64,000 nt of DNA. Source: Acidobacteriota bacterium (GTDB lineage: Bacteria; Acidobacteriota; Terriglobia; Acidiferrales; UBA7541). Position numbers and translations under genes: made by a program. Shown here in pieces: positions 1-9,119 of this stretch. How positions within the stretch are numbered: the stretch's first letter is position 1; each line of letters opens with the position of its first letter. Below the pieces are notes generated by a model, which saw only the letters and a list, made by a program, of their open reading frames with translations, did no database searches and had not been told where the DNA came from. The stretch is taken from NCBI GenBank assembly GCA_003225295.1, contig QHYZ01000055.1, forward strand, positions 1-64,000, given 5' to 3'.

Positions 1-1
1 C

Positions 2-3000
2 AACATCGTGAGCAAGAGTGGCACCAACGATTTTCACGGAAACGCCTTCGGGTACTTCCGTAACAAGGCCTTTCAGGCGCGTAATCCTTTTTCTGGTCAA
101 GTCGATCCGGTCACCGGCAATCTCAATCCGGTCAAACAAGCCTACACGCGCACGCAAAGCGGTCTCACGTTCGGCGGCCCACTCGAAAAAGACAAGACGT
201 TTGTTTTTTTCTCCTACGAGTATACGCAACGTGAAGAATCCGGTTTCACCAGCATTGGACGCGGGAATTTCGGGCTGAAGACAGGGGTCGTCTCGCCGTG
301 CATCCCCTTTCCTCTCAGCATGACGCCCGACCAACTGGCTTCTTACACGGCGCTTCTCAATACTGTCACCGGTGGCGGGGCTTCTTGCTCGAATCCTGTG
401 GCCATGCAGGTCGAGCAAGCTGCGGCACTCACAGCCGCTTCCTCAAACGTCGCAGTGAATGCCGATATGAACAAGAACATCGACGGGACCACGGTCCCCA
501 TTTCTTCCGCGCTGTTTGGAATTCCTACGGCCCTAGGTTCCAAGTTTTTTCCCATCCCAGTGCCTTGCCCTCTCGGACAACAGGTCAACAGCGTGGTGTG
601 TCTCCCGGTGGGGGCCGGCGTCCCCTTGGGTATCGGAACAGGTCTCGTTCCGCTGCCGGTTTCATCCGATGGTCATTTCCATTATGTGGCATTGAATTCT
701 ATTCGGGGAAATTACCCGGCCATGGAGAAGACCAGCTTATGGTCTGCCCGCCTCGACCATCACTGGGACAATCGCAACAACTCCTTCCTCCGCGTGGGCG
801 TTTCGCCCTCTCTCGTTACCGGCCTTCCGTCCACGTCGCAGAACCAGGTGTTCGGCCAGAATTCCGGGTCGCGCGCGGGCCTGAGCCAGACGCGCGACCT
901 CAACTTCACATTTCAGCATGACACTATTGTCAGCGATACCGCTTTCAACGAGTTCCGCATGCAAGTCGCCCGCCGCGGAATCCACTTTGGTTTTTCACAA
1001 CTTCCCGGTGGCGACCTGATCGCTGTCAATATCCCCGGGACCGGCTATTTCGGCCGGGAACCCTATTCTCCGGTCGACCGCATCGAGCGCCGCTTTGAAT
1101 TCACGGACAACGTGAGCCTCGTTCGCGGCAAACACACATTCAAAATGGGCGCTGATGTAAACCTCATTCAACTGCGCTCGAAAAAACAGCAAATCTTCCA
1201 GCTGGACTTTGGCGGTGATGTCAATTTTGGCGGCATCTCCATCGGCGCTGGTGTTCCCAACACGACCGGGCTGCAGGCCTACGGCCTGGGAATCCCGCAG
1301 TCTTACATCCAGGGAATCGGCAGTTCCAACAATCCTTTCGACAATGTCCCCATAGGCTTCTTCCTCCAGGATAATTGGCGGCTGAACCGGCACCTGACCG
1401 TCAATTACGGTGTGCGCTATGACGTGGAAATCAGCCCGCTATTCGCGGCCGGAACGGCCCTAAATGCCGCCGCGGAGCAGGCACTCGGCGTTGTGGAAGG
1501 CATTCCGCGCGATTACAACAATGTCGCCCCCCGGATAGGCTTGGCCTGGGATCCCGCCGGCAATGGCAAGACCGTTATCCGCGCCGGCTTCGGGATTTTC
1601 TACGATCATCCACTACTAGCTACTGCTTTCAACGCCGTGACTGCCGACGGTGGCCGCTCCGTACAACTGCTTTCTATCGGCGACAAAGCATCCGCTTGCG
1701 GCCTGCTGCCTCCGCCGGCCCCTCCCGTATGCGGCTCGGGGTTCGATTCGCCGGCGAATCTCAACGGCGGTTCTATTTTCCAGGGCACACTGAACGCCCT
1801 TCCGAACATGTTTTACCTGCCCAATCAGCAGCGCTTCGATCCTCTTGCTTCCAGTTCTCTTTTTGCCAATCAAAACTATTTGACCGCAGGATTCCCCCTT
1901 CCCATTCTGCCCTTCACGCTTCCTCTCGGGAAAAACTTTGTTTATGGCTATGCCGAGCAGGGGAATCTCACCATCGAGCGCGAAATCGCGGGCTCCTGGA
2001 AATTCAGCCTGGGTTACCAGCGGTCCCGCGGGTTGCACTTGAACCATGCGCAGGATGTGAATAGCACGGATCCCCGTCTGCTCGCCCAGAACATGTTCAA
2101 CGCGGTGGCCTCGGGGCTAAGCGCCAGCCAGCCGCTGGCCGTCCTCGTGCCCGGTGGCGCGCCGAACACCTGTGTCAATAACGGTTCCGGTAGTATCTTC
2201 CTGATTGCTCCGAGCGCTCTGGGCCAGGGCTTTGCGGCGCCGAACTGCAACCCGGCAGCGGCCGTCGGATTGGTGGGCACGGCGGCCTTCTTCAACTTCT
2301 TCCGCCCCTCTGGCCCTAATCCGTCATTCGCCGGTCTGGTTGCGCCGGGACAGCCTCTCGCCGTCGGGTACGCAACGCAAGTCGCTCTGGCGACTCTGGC
2401 TGGCTACCCCAAGGGCTTTGGCGTTCCTGTTCCTTTCAACAGCGTCGACGCGCAGCTCTCCAACGCCAACTCCTGGTACAACGCCTTGACCTTTAACCTC
2501 TCGAAGCGTTTCTCCCATGGCTTCGAGCTGCTTTCCAGCTACACCTGGTCCCATTCCATTGACGACGCCACCGACCTGCAATCCCCCCTGGAGCCTCAGG
2601 ACAGCCGCTTCCTCAATCTCGAGCGCTCTAATTCCGTGAACGACCAGCGCCACCGCTGGGTGAACAGTGCCGTCTTCCAATCGGCCGGTGCCAAGTCCGG
2701 AGATGGCTTCTTCAAGCATGTGGTCGCCGATTTCACTGTTTCCCCCATTATCGAGTACTCTTCCGGTAGGCCGTTCAACGTCATCACCGGTGAAAACACA
2801 CGTCTCGACTTCAGCACTTCGACGGGACGCCCCTCGGTTGGCGGAGCCACCTCTTCGCCCTTTATTCCCGGCGTGACCTTCGGTCCGCCCAGCCTGTGTC
2901 TCAACAGCGACGGCACAACATTTAAGGTGCCCCTCGTAGCTCCGCCCGCAGGCTGCAACGGAAATCTCGGCCGGAACGCCTTCACCTCACCGAACTTCTT

Positions 3001-3214
3001 CCAGGCGGATATGCGCCTCTCGCGCCGCATCCCCCTCGGCGAACGATTCAAGATCGACCTCATCGCCGATGCGTTCAACCTCTTCAATCGCACCAACATT
3101 GCTGCCGTCGACCAGCTTTGCGATCCCTTGGCTGGCACAACCTGCACCGCAGGCCAGCCAACCGCCTCCTACGACGCGCGCCAGTTCCAGTTCGCGCTCA
3201 AGGTGAGCTGGTAA
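2..3214 (+). CDS. TonB-dependent receptor, Oar-like (5' truncated)
   Basis: The frame is already open at the window edge, so the N-terminus (signal peptide, usual carboxypeptidase-regulatory-like domain and the start of the plug) is missing. The first visible residues, NIVSKSGTNDFHG, match the plug segment of Oar-type receptors, which in acidobacteria form large paralogous families. The remaining roughly 1070 residues read as a long outer-membrane beta-barrel: repeated aromatic/glycine strands such as GFFLQDNWRLNRHLTVNYG, the barrel signature NVAPRIGLAWDPAGNGKTV, and a C-terminal strand ending in Phe-Ala-Leu-Lys-Val-Ser-Trp. The probable role is TonB-driven uptake or surface binding of a large ligand; the substrate cannot be read from sequence. 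A near-perfect hairpin terminator follows the stop codon. Confidence 0.9.
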   Translation, partial: NIVSKSGTNDFHGNAFGYFRNKAFQARNPFSGQVDPVTGNLNPVKQAYTRTQSGLTFGGPLEKDKTFVFFSYEYTQREESGFTSIGRGNFGLKTGVVSPCIPFPLSMTPDQLASYTALLNTVTGGGASCSNPVAMQVEQAAALTAASSNVAVNADMNKNIDGTTVPISSALFGIPTALGSKFFPIPVPCPLGQQVNSVVCLPVGAGVPLGIGTGLVPLPVSSDGHFHYVALNSIRGNYPAMEKTSLWSARLDHHWDNRNNSFLRVGVSPSLVTGLPSTSQNQVFGQNSGSRAGLSQTRDLNFTFQHDTIVSDTAFNEFRMQVARRGIHFGFSQLPGGDLIAVNIPGTGYFGREPYSPVDRIERRFEFTDNVSLVRGKHTFKMGADVNLIQLRSKKQQIFQLDFGGDVNFGGISIGAGVPNTTGLQAYGLGIPQSYIQGIGSSNNPFDNVPIGFFLQDNWRLNRHLTVNYGVRYDVEISPLFAAGTALNAAAEQALGVVEGIPRDYNNVAPRIGLAWDPAGNGKTVIRAGFGIFYDHPLLATAFNAVTADGGRSVQLLSIGDKASACGLLPPPAPPVCGSGFDSPANLNGGSIFQGTLNALPNMFYLPNQQRFDPLASSSLFANQNYLTAGFPLPILPFTLPLGKNFVYGYAEQGNLTIEREIAGSWKFSLGYQRSRGLHLNHAQDVNSTDPRLLAQNMFNAVASGLSASQPLAVLVPGGAPNTCVNNGSGSIFLIAPSALGQGFAAPNCNPAAAVGLVGTAAFFNFFRPSGPNPSFAGLVAPGQPLAVGYATQVALATLAGYPKGFGVPVPFNSVDAQLSNANSWYNALTFNLSKRFSHGFELLSSYTWSHSIDDATDLQSPLEPQDSRFLNLERSNSVNDQRHRWVNSAVFQSAGAKSGDGFFKHVVADFTVSPIIEYSSGRPFNVITGENTRLDFSTSTGRPSVGGATSSPFIPGVTFGPPSLCLNSDGTTFKVPLVAPPAGCNGNLGRNAFTSPNFFQADMRLSRRIPLGERFKIDLIADAFNLFNRTNIAAVDQLCDPLAGTTCTAGQPTASYDARQFQFALKVSW

Positions 3215-3240
3215 AGGACAGACCACCGGCATCAGTTGAA

Positions 3241-3282
3241 AGCAGAGAGCTCCCCGGCCGGGTCGGGGAGCTCTCTGCTTTT
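3241..3282 (+). terminator. Rho-independent terminator after the TonB receptor
   Basis: A perfect 15-bp stem (arms 3241-3255 and 3265-3279) with a 9-nt loop runs directly into four T residues. It begins 26 nt after the receptor stop codon and is one of the clearest terminators in the window. Confidence 0.88.
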
Positions 3283-3357
3283 CGGGAGGAGTTTTCAGAA
3301 CATAGCGAGTGCGAGTAGAGTAAGAAGACCGTTTCCCGTGTTCGTATCGGAGAGTGA

Positions 3358-4503
3358 ATGAACGCATTCTTGATTGGCGGCGTGATCCTTGTGGCCATCC
3401 TGGTGATCTGGCTGGCTTTCGAGACCTTGCAGGGCCGCCAGAAGAGCGGCGCCATCGCATCACAAATGACCGAATTGCGCCGCGACCTGCAGACCATTGC
3501 CACGTCGCAAGCCCAAAGCACTGGACAACTAGAAACCATCGCCAAGAGCGTCGCGCAGCGTCTCGATAGCGTGGCCCCCGCCCTGCAGGACGCCGTTAAG
3601 AACTCCGCCCAGATTACCGGCCAGATGACTTCCGACGCGCAAAACAAGATGGCTGACGAACTCAAGAACACGCGTGATCAGATCAGCCAAATGCAGCTGC
3701 TGCTCGGCGAAGTGCAGCAAGCCGGTAAACAAATGTCCCAGACCGCGCAGACGCTCGAAGGTATTTTGGGTGGCGCCAAGTCGCGTGGCTCTCTGGGGGA
3801 AGTGACGCTCGAACGCTTGCTCGAGGATTCCCTTCCCTCCGCGCAGTACGCGATGCAGTACCGCTTTTCCAGCGGAGAAGCAGCGGATGCCGTGATCAAA
3901 CTCCGCGACAACAAATTGATGGCCATCGATTCGAAATTTCCCCTGGATGCTTATCGCCGAATCAGTACGGAGGGCGACGAAGCGCGCCGGGCCTTCGTGA
4001 CTGCGGTAAAGGGCCATGCCGATGCCATCACCAAAAAATACATCGTGCCCGATGAAGGCACGCTTGATGTGGCCCTGATGTTCGTCCCTTCGGAAAGCGT
4101 GTACTACGAACTTCTTATGACCCAAGACGGCAAGGGGCAGTCACTGGATGCCTACTGCCGCGACAAACAGGTCATCGCTGTTTCGCCAAATACTCTCTAT
4201 GCGCATCTCCATGTCATCGCCCTGGGACTACGGGGCATGCAGATGGAAGAGAACACCAAGCAGCTAGTGGAAAGTCTCTTGGGAATGGAGAAACAGTTGG
4301 AGAAATTCGCGGACAAGTTCGGAACATTGGGCACTCACCTCAGGAACGCCCAGCAAAGCTACAGTGACTCGGACAAACTCTTCGAAAAGGCGCAGAGCAC
4401 GCTGAAAAACATGCTCGGCGCGGGTGCCGGTGAGGCACTCCCGGAGCCCTCCGCGGCGGCGCTGGCCCTCCCACCGGAAGCAAGCGCCAAGACGAGCGCC
4501 TAG
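3358..4503 (+). CDS. rmuC: DNA recombination protein RmuC homolog
   Basis: 381 residues with the RmuC layout: an N-terminal membrane anchor at about residues 4-20, a long coiled coil at about 30-130, and the RmuC domain from about 140 to 330. The domain shows GSLGEVTLERLLED, a conserved AIDSKFPLDAYRRI segment, and VPSESVYYELL. RmuC domains have a PD-(D/E)XK-like nuclease fold and the E. coli protein limits recombination between inverted repeats. The C-terminal 40 residues are Ala/Pro-rich and look unstructured. It stands alone between the terminator of the receptor and a convergent gene 70 nt downstream, so it probably has its own promoter in the 75 nt before the start codon. Confidence 0.88.
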   Translation: MNAFLIGGVILVAILVIWLAFETLQGRQKSGAIASQMTELRRDLQTIATSQAQSTGQLETIAKSVAQRLDSVAPALQDAVKNSAQITGQMTSDAQNKMADELKNTRDQISQMQLLLGEVQQAGKQMSQTAQTLEGILGGAKSRGSLGEVTLERLLEDSLPSAQYAMQYRFSSGEAADAVIKLRDNKLMAIDSKFPLDAYRRISTEGDEARRAFVTAVKGHADAITKKYIVPDEGTLDVALMFVPSESVYYELLMTQDGKGQSLDAYCRDKQVIAVSPNTLYAHLHVIALGLRGMQMEENTKQLVESLLGMEKQLEKFADKFGTLGTHLRNAQQSYSDSDKLFEKAQSTLKNMLGAGAGEALPEPSAAALALPPEASAKTSA

Positions 4504-4573
4504 CCGTTCTCCGCAGAATGGGAACCGCATTTGCACAAGCCCGCGGGCGAATGAAGCCGGCGCGAGTTCTCCT

Positions 4574-5443
4574 TCATTGAGGACGCCCCAGCGAGGGAAC
4601 CAGCCGGATCGAAATCCGGAAGCTGCCGTTCTTCCGTCCCACCACCTCAAACCGGGCGAAATTCTCCGCGCCTCCGCTGCTTGAGGCCCGCAGCGGATTG
4701 CCCCCGGAAAGTTCCGCGATTTCCGGGGCGAGGTTTCGCGCCTCCAGCGCAATCTTCGCCGTCGTCCCGCGCACACGCACCGAAAGCGCTCGACGCTCGC
4801 CCGTTTTCAATGGCAAGGAGCTGGCCTCGAGTTCGAGCCCGACAAGCGTGATGGAAAACGGCGGCGACTGGCGTTTCGCGCAGGAGACTCCCACGGGCGC
4901 AGGGCCGGGTCGCAGGTCCTGGGGAGGAAGCACCACCAGTGAAGTTGGCGAAGACGCGAGCACGATCGCGGGCTGCCCCGCGATCGTCACTCGATTGGCG
5001 TCGGCATCGCCGCAGAAACTTCTCCCAAAAAATTCGAAGCGGTCGGTCAACGAGGCCACTTGTGGCGCGGATGAGACTTGGATCTCCGCCGCCGCGGCCT
5101 CACCGGGCGACAGAATTGCGGTGGCCACTCGCTCCGTGCGTCCGGCAATCGAACCAAAAATCACGCCGGGATTTAGCGGCGCGACGAAAAGAGCCCTGCC
5201 TGTCGCATCGGTCGTAAGCCGGTCCCCATTCGAAAAATTCACCGTAACCCCCGGCGTCAGCCGCCCGTTCACATCCAGCACGGCGAGCGTGGCGCGCTCG
5301 CCCGAAACGATTCGCCGCGGCAGCAGCAGCATCCGCGCCCCGGAAGCCGGTGGCAGAGGCTGCTGGGCACTAACCCGGTGCGCCAGCACGCCGGCAATGA
5401 GGCAGGCAAAGAGGAGCGCAGGGCCGCGGGCGTGCGCGAACAT
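4574..5443 (-). CDS. Exported protein of unknown function, possible IPT/TIG fold
   Basis: 289 residues with a Sec signal peptide (hydrophobic LLFACLIAGVLAHRVSA, cleavage near residue 26). The mature part is rich in beta-strand-like segments. A block at about 30-110 resembles an Ig-like surface domain (invasin/bacterial Ig style: VLDVNGRLTPGVTVNFSNG), and residues around 125-200, with VTIAGQPAIVLASSPTSLVV, resemble an IPT/TIG domain. No catalytic motif is visible. It probably sits in the periplasm or at the cell surface. The next gene upstream on the same strand ends 72 nt away and the two may be co-transcribed. Function is not known. Confidence 0.6.
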   Translation of the reverse strand: MFAHARGPALLFACLIAGVLAHRVSAQQPLPPASGARMLLLPRRIVSGERATLAVLDVNGRLTPGVTVNFSNGDRLTTDATGRALFVAPLNPGVIFGSIAGRTERVATAILSPGEAAAAEIQVSSAPQVASLTDRFEFFGRSFCGDADANRVTIAGQPAIVLASSPTSLVVLPPQDLRPGPAPVGVSCAKRQSPPFSITLVGLELEASSLPLKTGERRALSVRVRGTTAKIALEARNLAPEIAELSGGNPLRASSSGGAENFARFEVVGRKNGSFRISIRLVPSLGRPQ

Positions 5444-5515
5444 GCGTGGAATTGTAGTGTAGAACCTCGTGCCGATGAAAGCGATGCGCCGGCCAGCCGC
5501 GGAACATCCCGCACT

Positions 5516-6274
5516 TCATCTCTTTGCGAGGACCGGGGCATCCCCCGGCGAATAGACCAGAACAGTCCGACCCATCACACCCGCCGGCAGTTTCCGCAAA
5601 GTGTAGCGAAACGGCCTCGGTGCGCTGCCCCCGGACAACGCCTCCAACCGGTAATAGCTATCCTGGAAACGGACCGTGCGCGGCGGGTTCCAGTCCGCCT
5701 TTCTCCGGCACGCGCGAATTTCGAGCAGTTCATCTGGCACGCTTCCGCTAAAGCAAAGTTCATCCGGGAGCCCCTTAACCAGGGCTTTCTCTCGAATAGC
5801 GCCAAAGAAGGAGGAAAAATTCGCTTGCGAGTAGCCCGCGGCCTTGGCCAAGCTTGGTTCGCTGCGCCCGGAAAATTTCCCGATGATCTTATCCAGCAAG
5901 AACAGCGGGAGAATCCCCAGGTCAGTCTCTGTGAACGCCGCTCCCAGGAAGCGCACGCTCCCCTCGACTCCGGCATACGCAATCAGCCAGGTCAGCGGAT
6001 GGGTGGCCCAAATCAACAGCGCGGCAAAGCCGATACCGTGATCGGTGACTCCGCTAGGCAATTTCCCGGTGGGGGCTGCATCCAAGCCATGGTCCGCCAT
6101 CACTGCCATGTAGTACGAATACCAGTACATCAGTGCAATGAGTGCGATCACCGCCTCCCCAAACCCGCTGAGGACCGTCGCCCTGCGCCACTCCACGGCG
6201 GAACCGGCGGGCAGCAATTTACGCCACCTTCGCGGGAACAGCGCCAGGAGTGGTCCAAGAAGATAAATCAGCAC
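5516..6274 (-). CDS. Multi-pass membrane protein of unknown function
   Basis: 252 residues, starting at a GTG preceded by an AAAGGTGG ribosome binding site. The N-terminal half is strongly hydrophobic, with helices at about 1-14, 33-58, 85-105 and 118-132 (including YWYSYYMAVMA and FAALLIWATHPLTWLIAYAG), followed by a soluble C-terminal half of about 120 residues with several Cys and Arg residues. The arrangement fits an inner-membrane protein with a cytoplasmic tail. No family was recognised. It lies between the exported protein downstream and the HD-GYP gene upstream, all on the minus strand. Confidence 0.6.
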   Translation of the reverse strand: MLIYLLGPLLALFPRRWRKLLPAGSAVEWRRATVLSGFGEAVIALIALMYWYSYYMAVMADHGLDAAPTGKLPSGVTDHGIGFAALLIWATHPLTWLIAYAGVEGSVRFLGAAFTETDLGILPLFLLDKIIGKFSGRSEPSLAKAAGYSQANFSSFFGAIREKALVKGLPDELCFSGSVPDELLEIRACRRKADWNPPRTVRFQDSYYRLEALSGGSAPRPFRYTLRKLPAGVMGRTVLVYSPGDAPVLAKR

Positions 6275-6358
6275 GGCAAACCCACCTTTCGCTAGTTTAA
6301 GGGAAGCCGTCGGCCGTTGGTTGCTTGAACCACGGATTGAGCCAATGAATAATGGAGA

Positions 6359-8002
6359 CTAAGACGATTTCCCGGCCAGCCGGTAGATCTGGGCGTCCAG
6401 AAAAACGCGAAAGAGTTCGGCATCGATCTCTTCGTCGCGCGCGCAGAGTTTCAAGATGTCCAGCGCGCGGTTGGTGGGAACCGCGCGCTTGTAAGGACGG
6501 TCCGAAGCGGATAACGCGTCGAAAATATCGCAAATCGCCATCATCTTGGCCTGCACCGGGATCTGCCCGGAATTCAGCCCGAACGGGTATCCCTTGCCGT
6601 TGGGCTTTTCATGATGGGCGCGCGCAATCTCCGGGATGGCCCGGAATTCCGGTGTCCACGGAATCTGCGCCAGAAAATTGAAGCTGTGCACCACGTGCGA
6701 CTCGATCTGACGGCGCTCATCGGCATCCAGACTGCCGCGGGGGATTGAAAGAAACCGCACTTCCTCGGAGGAAAGGTAGGGACGCTCCGTCCCGCGCGGG
6801 TCGCGATAGGTTTTCTGCCCAATCTCGTTCAGCACTTCGAAGTCTGCGGAAGGCAGAAGCGTCGGCTCGTTGGCCTTGGCGATGAATTCGGCAAATCGAT
6901 CCACTTCGCCGTGCAACCGGCGCGATTCCTCGTCGAGCGTGCGCAAGCGCTCCGCGGCTTGCTTCCGGGACAGCGAAAGCAACGCTTCCACCTTCTGCTC
7001 CGCGATTCGCGCCTCAATGTCCCGCCGGATGTAGTCGAAGCGGTCCAGCACGCGCGCCAAGTGCTGCGGATAGAGTTTTCTTGCCTTCACCAGCACTTCT
7101 TCGCGTACTCCCACCTTACCGAAATCGTGCAGCAACGCGGCGTAGCGCAGTTCTTTCATCTGTTCGCGGGAAAACCGCAGATCCCCATAAGGGCCGCGCA
7201 GCACGCGGTCCACTGCTTCGGCCAAAGCCACAGTCATTTCGCAAACTCGCTGCGAATGACCGGACGTCGTCGGGTCGCGCTGTTCGATGGCCTTCGCCGC
7301 CGCACCCACAAATCCGTCGAACAGATTCTCAATGTCTCGATAGAGCCTTGAATTTTCGTAAGCCACCGCCGCCTGCGAAGCCAACGACAACCCCAGCCGC
7401 ACAGCGCGCTCCGGAAAGGGATGCACCCAGCGCCGCACTGCGCCAGAATCGGTCAGCCGCGCCTTGGTGTTGCGCTTGCAATTGATCAACTGCAACACGC
7501 CGAGGACTTCGCCCTTCCCGTTTCTCATCGGCAGCGTTATCAACGAGCGCGTGCGGTAGCCGGCCTGCTGATCGAACGCGGCATTGAAATGAAACGGCCG
7601 CGCTTTTGGTATGCGATACGCGTCGGAGAGCTCGATGACTTCTCCGTGCAGCGCGCAGTATCCCGCCATCGAATCTTCCGTCAGCGGAAGCGTGTGTTCG
7701 CTGAAAGGAAACTGTACGCTGTCGTTTTGCGTCAGCTTGAACCGCAGCAACGGAACAGGCAGTCCAGCCGTCACAGAAACCCCGTCCCTCTCCAGGAGAT
7801 ACAGGGAGCCGGCGTCTGCCGCGGTGATTTCCCTGGCCTTCTTAAGAATCAGATCGAGCAGCTGCCCTACATCGCGCGTCTCGGATAGGGCAATCCCGAC
7901 GCGGTTCAGCTCTTCAAGGTCACGGGTGGCCCTCGTCCGGCTGAGCGCCTTGTTTGGGGCTCTCGGGACGCGCTTAGGCGTCGATTTTTTGATTCCCGCC
8001 AT
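6359..8002 (-). CDS. GAF / HD-GYP domain protein, putative cyclic-di-GMP phosphodiesterase
   Basis: The chosen ATG gives MAGIKKSTPK; an in-frame ATG 81 nt upstream would add a low-complexity Arg-rich stretch and is less likely. After a basic N-terminus comes a GAF domain (about residues 30-195, with ADAGSLYLLERDG and ITLPMRNGKGEVLGVLQLI), then an HD-GYP domain with GHSQRVCEMTVALA, the HD pair in ALLHDFGKVG (about residue 290) and HHEKPNGKGYPFGL (about 460). HD-GYP enzymes hydrolyse cyclic-di-GMP. Two features differ from the textbook enzyme: Asn replaces Asp in the HHExxDG motif, and HD and HHE are about 170 residues apart because of a charged coiled-coil insert. GAF probably senses a small ligand. 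The gene is divergent from the phosphatase operon. Confidence 0.85.
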   Translation of the reverse strand: MAGIKKSTPKRVPRAPNKALSRTRATRDLEELNRVGIALSETRDVGQLLDLILKKAREITAADAGSLYLLERDGVSVTAGLPVPLLRFKLTQNDSVQFPFSEHTLPLTEDSMAGYCALHGEVIELSDAYRIPKARPFHFNAAFDQQAGYRTRSLITLPMRNGKGEVLGVLQLINCKRNTKARLTDSGAVRRWVHPFPERAVRLGLSLASQAAVAYENSRLYRDIENLFDGFVGAAAKAIEQRDPTTSGHSQRVCEMTVALAEAVDRVLRGPYGDLRFSREQMKELRYAALLHDFGKVGVREEVLVKARKLYPQHLARVLDRFDYIRRDIEARIAEQKVEALLSLSRKQAAERLRTLDEESRRLHGEVDRFAEFIAKANEPTLLPSADFEVLNEIGQKTYRDPRGTERPYLSSEEVRFLSIPRGSLDADERRQIESHVVHSFNFLAQIPWTPEFRAIPEIARAHHEKPNGKGYPFGLNSGQIPVQAKMMAICDIFDALSASDRPYKRAVPTNRALDILKLCARDEEIDAELFRVFLDAQIYRLAGKSS

Positions 8003-8278
8003 CGAAAAAGGGGCGTTGCGCCGCAGCCGCAAGGGCCGGGCAGATCGAAAGTATAACGAAAGCTCGTACGGCGGGCACGCCAAGTGTGCCCCAACACGGC
8101 GATCGCCCCTAAACCAACGAGGAGCGGTCGCATCTCCCCCCGCTTGTGGCGAAAGAGCGAGTAATCAGTAGGGTTCAAAGCCTTTCGCCGGCCTTGGGGC
8201 TCTGTTAGCGTGAGAATAGAGTCGCCGGGTACAAGTGTGGGCCGGGGGTGTAAGCTCAGGGCGGCAACAGGAGTTTGT

Positions 8279-9118
8279 GTGCGAATCACGACTGGCGGCG
8301 TGACCGATATGGGTCGCGTGCGTACAAACAACGAAGATTGCTACAAAATTGTTGAGCCGTTGCAGCTCTTCGTGCTCTCCGACGGTATGGGGGGCGAAGC
8401 CCATGGTGAAATCGCCAGCGCCATGGCGGTTGAAACCGTCGTGAAACACTGCCTCGACGTCGAGACCAATCCGGCCGCCTGGGTCATCGGCAGGGTTGAC
8501 CCGAATTGGAGTGCTCGAACAAAACGCCTTTCTACCGCCGTCCATCTTGCCAACAAGAACATTTTCAAGTCCGCCGAAGAAAACCCGGATCGGCACGGCA
8601 TGGGCGCCACTCTGACGGCAGTATGGATTGATGACGCGAAACTCAGCATCGCCCACGTTGGCGACAGCCGCGCCTACCTGCTCCGCAGCGGCAGCTTGCT
8701 TCAGCTCACGCGGGATCATTCTCTCGTGGCCGAACAGGTGCGGCGCGGCATTTTGACTGCCGCCGAGGCCGAAGAAAGTGAAATGCAGAGCGTTTTGCTG
8801 CGCGCGCTTGGCGCACAAGCGGAAATCGAAGTGGACGCTGAGGAGCACACGCTTTTCCCACGGGATATTCTGCTGCTCTGCTCCGATGGATTGACACGCG
8901 TGGTCACGGAGCCCGAAATCGCGGGAACGCTGCAGGCGGAGACCGACGCCGCCCGGGCCTCGGAAAAGCTCGTTGCACTCGCCAATGAGCGCGGCGGCCC
9001 GGACAACATCTCGGTAGTGACCGTGCGGCTCGAAAAGGAATCCAAGGGGTGGTTTTCGTGGTTGCGTCGTGGGTCAGGCAAGAATCTAGGTTCAAATGGT
9101 AGCGTTGGAGGAAAATGA
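8279..9118 (+). CDS. PP2C-family serine/threonine protein phosphatase
   Basis: About 279 residues. GTG at 8279 is preferred because a GGAG sits 6 nt upstream; an ATG at 8210 in the same frame lacks a comparable site. All PP2C metal-binding motifs are present: TDMGRVRTNNED, SDGMGGEAHGE, GDSRAYLLR, CSDGLT and GGPDNIS. These enzymes are Mn/Mg-dependent cytoplasmic phosphatases that reverse Hanks-type kinase phosphorylation. The stop codon overlaps the ribosome binding region of the FHA gene, and the cyclase follows 13 nt after that, so the three form one operon. No Ser/Thr kinase is encoded in the window. An 80-residue C-terminal tail is basic and Gly-rich. Confidence 0.9.
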   Translation: MRITTGGVTDMGRVRTNNEDCYKIVEPLQLFVLSDGMGGEAHGEIASAMAVETVVKHCLDVETNPAAWVIGRVDPNWSARTKRLSTAVHLANKNIFKSAEENPDRHGMGATLTAVWIDDAKLSIAHVGDSRAYLLRSGSLLQLTRDHSLVAEQVRRGILTAAEAEESEMQSVLLRALGAQAEIEVDAEEHTLFPRDILLLCSDGLTRVVTEPEIAGTLQAETDAARASEKLVALANERGGPDNISVVTVRLEKESKGWFSWLRRGSGKNLGSNGSVGGK

Positions 9119-9119
9119 G

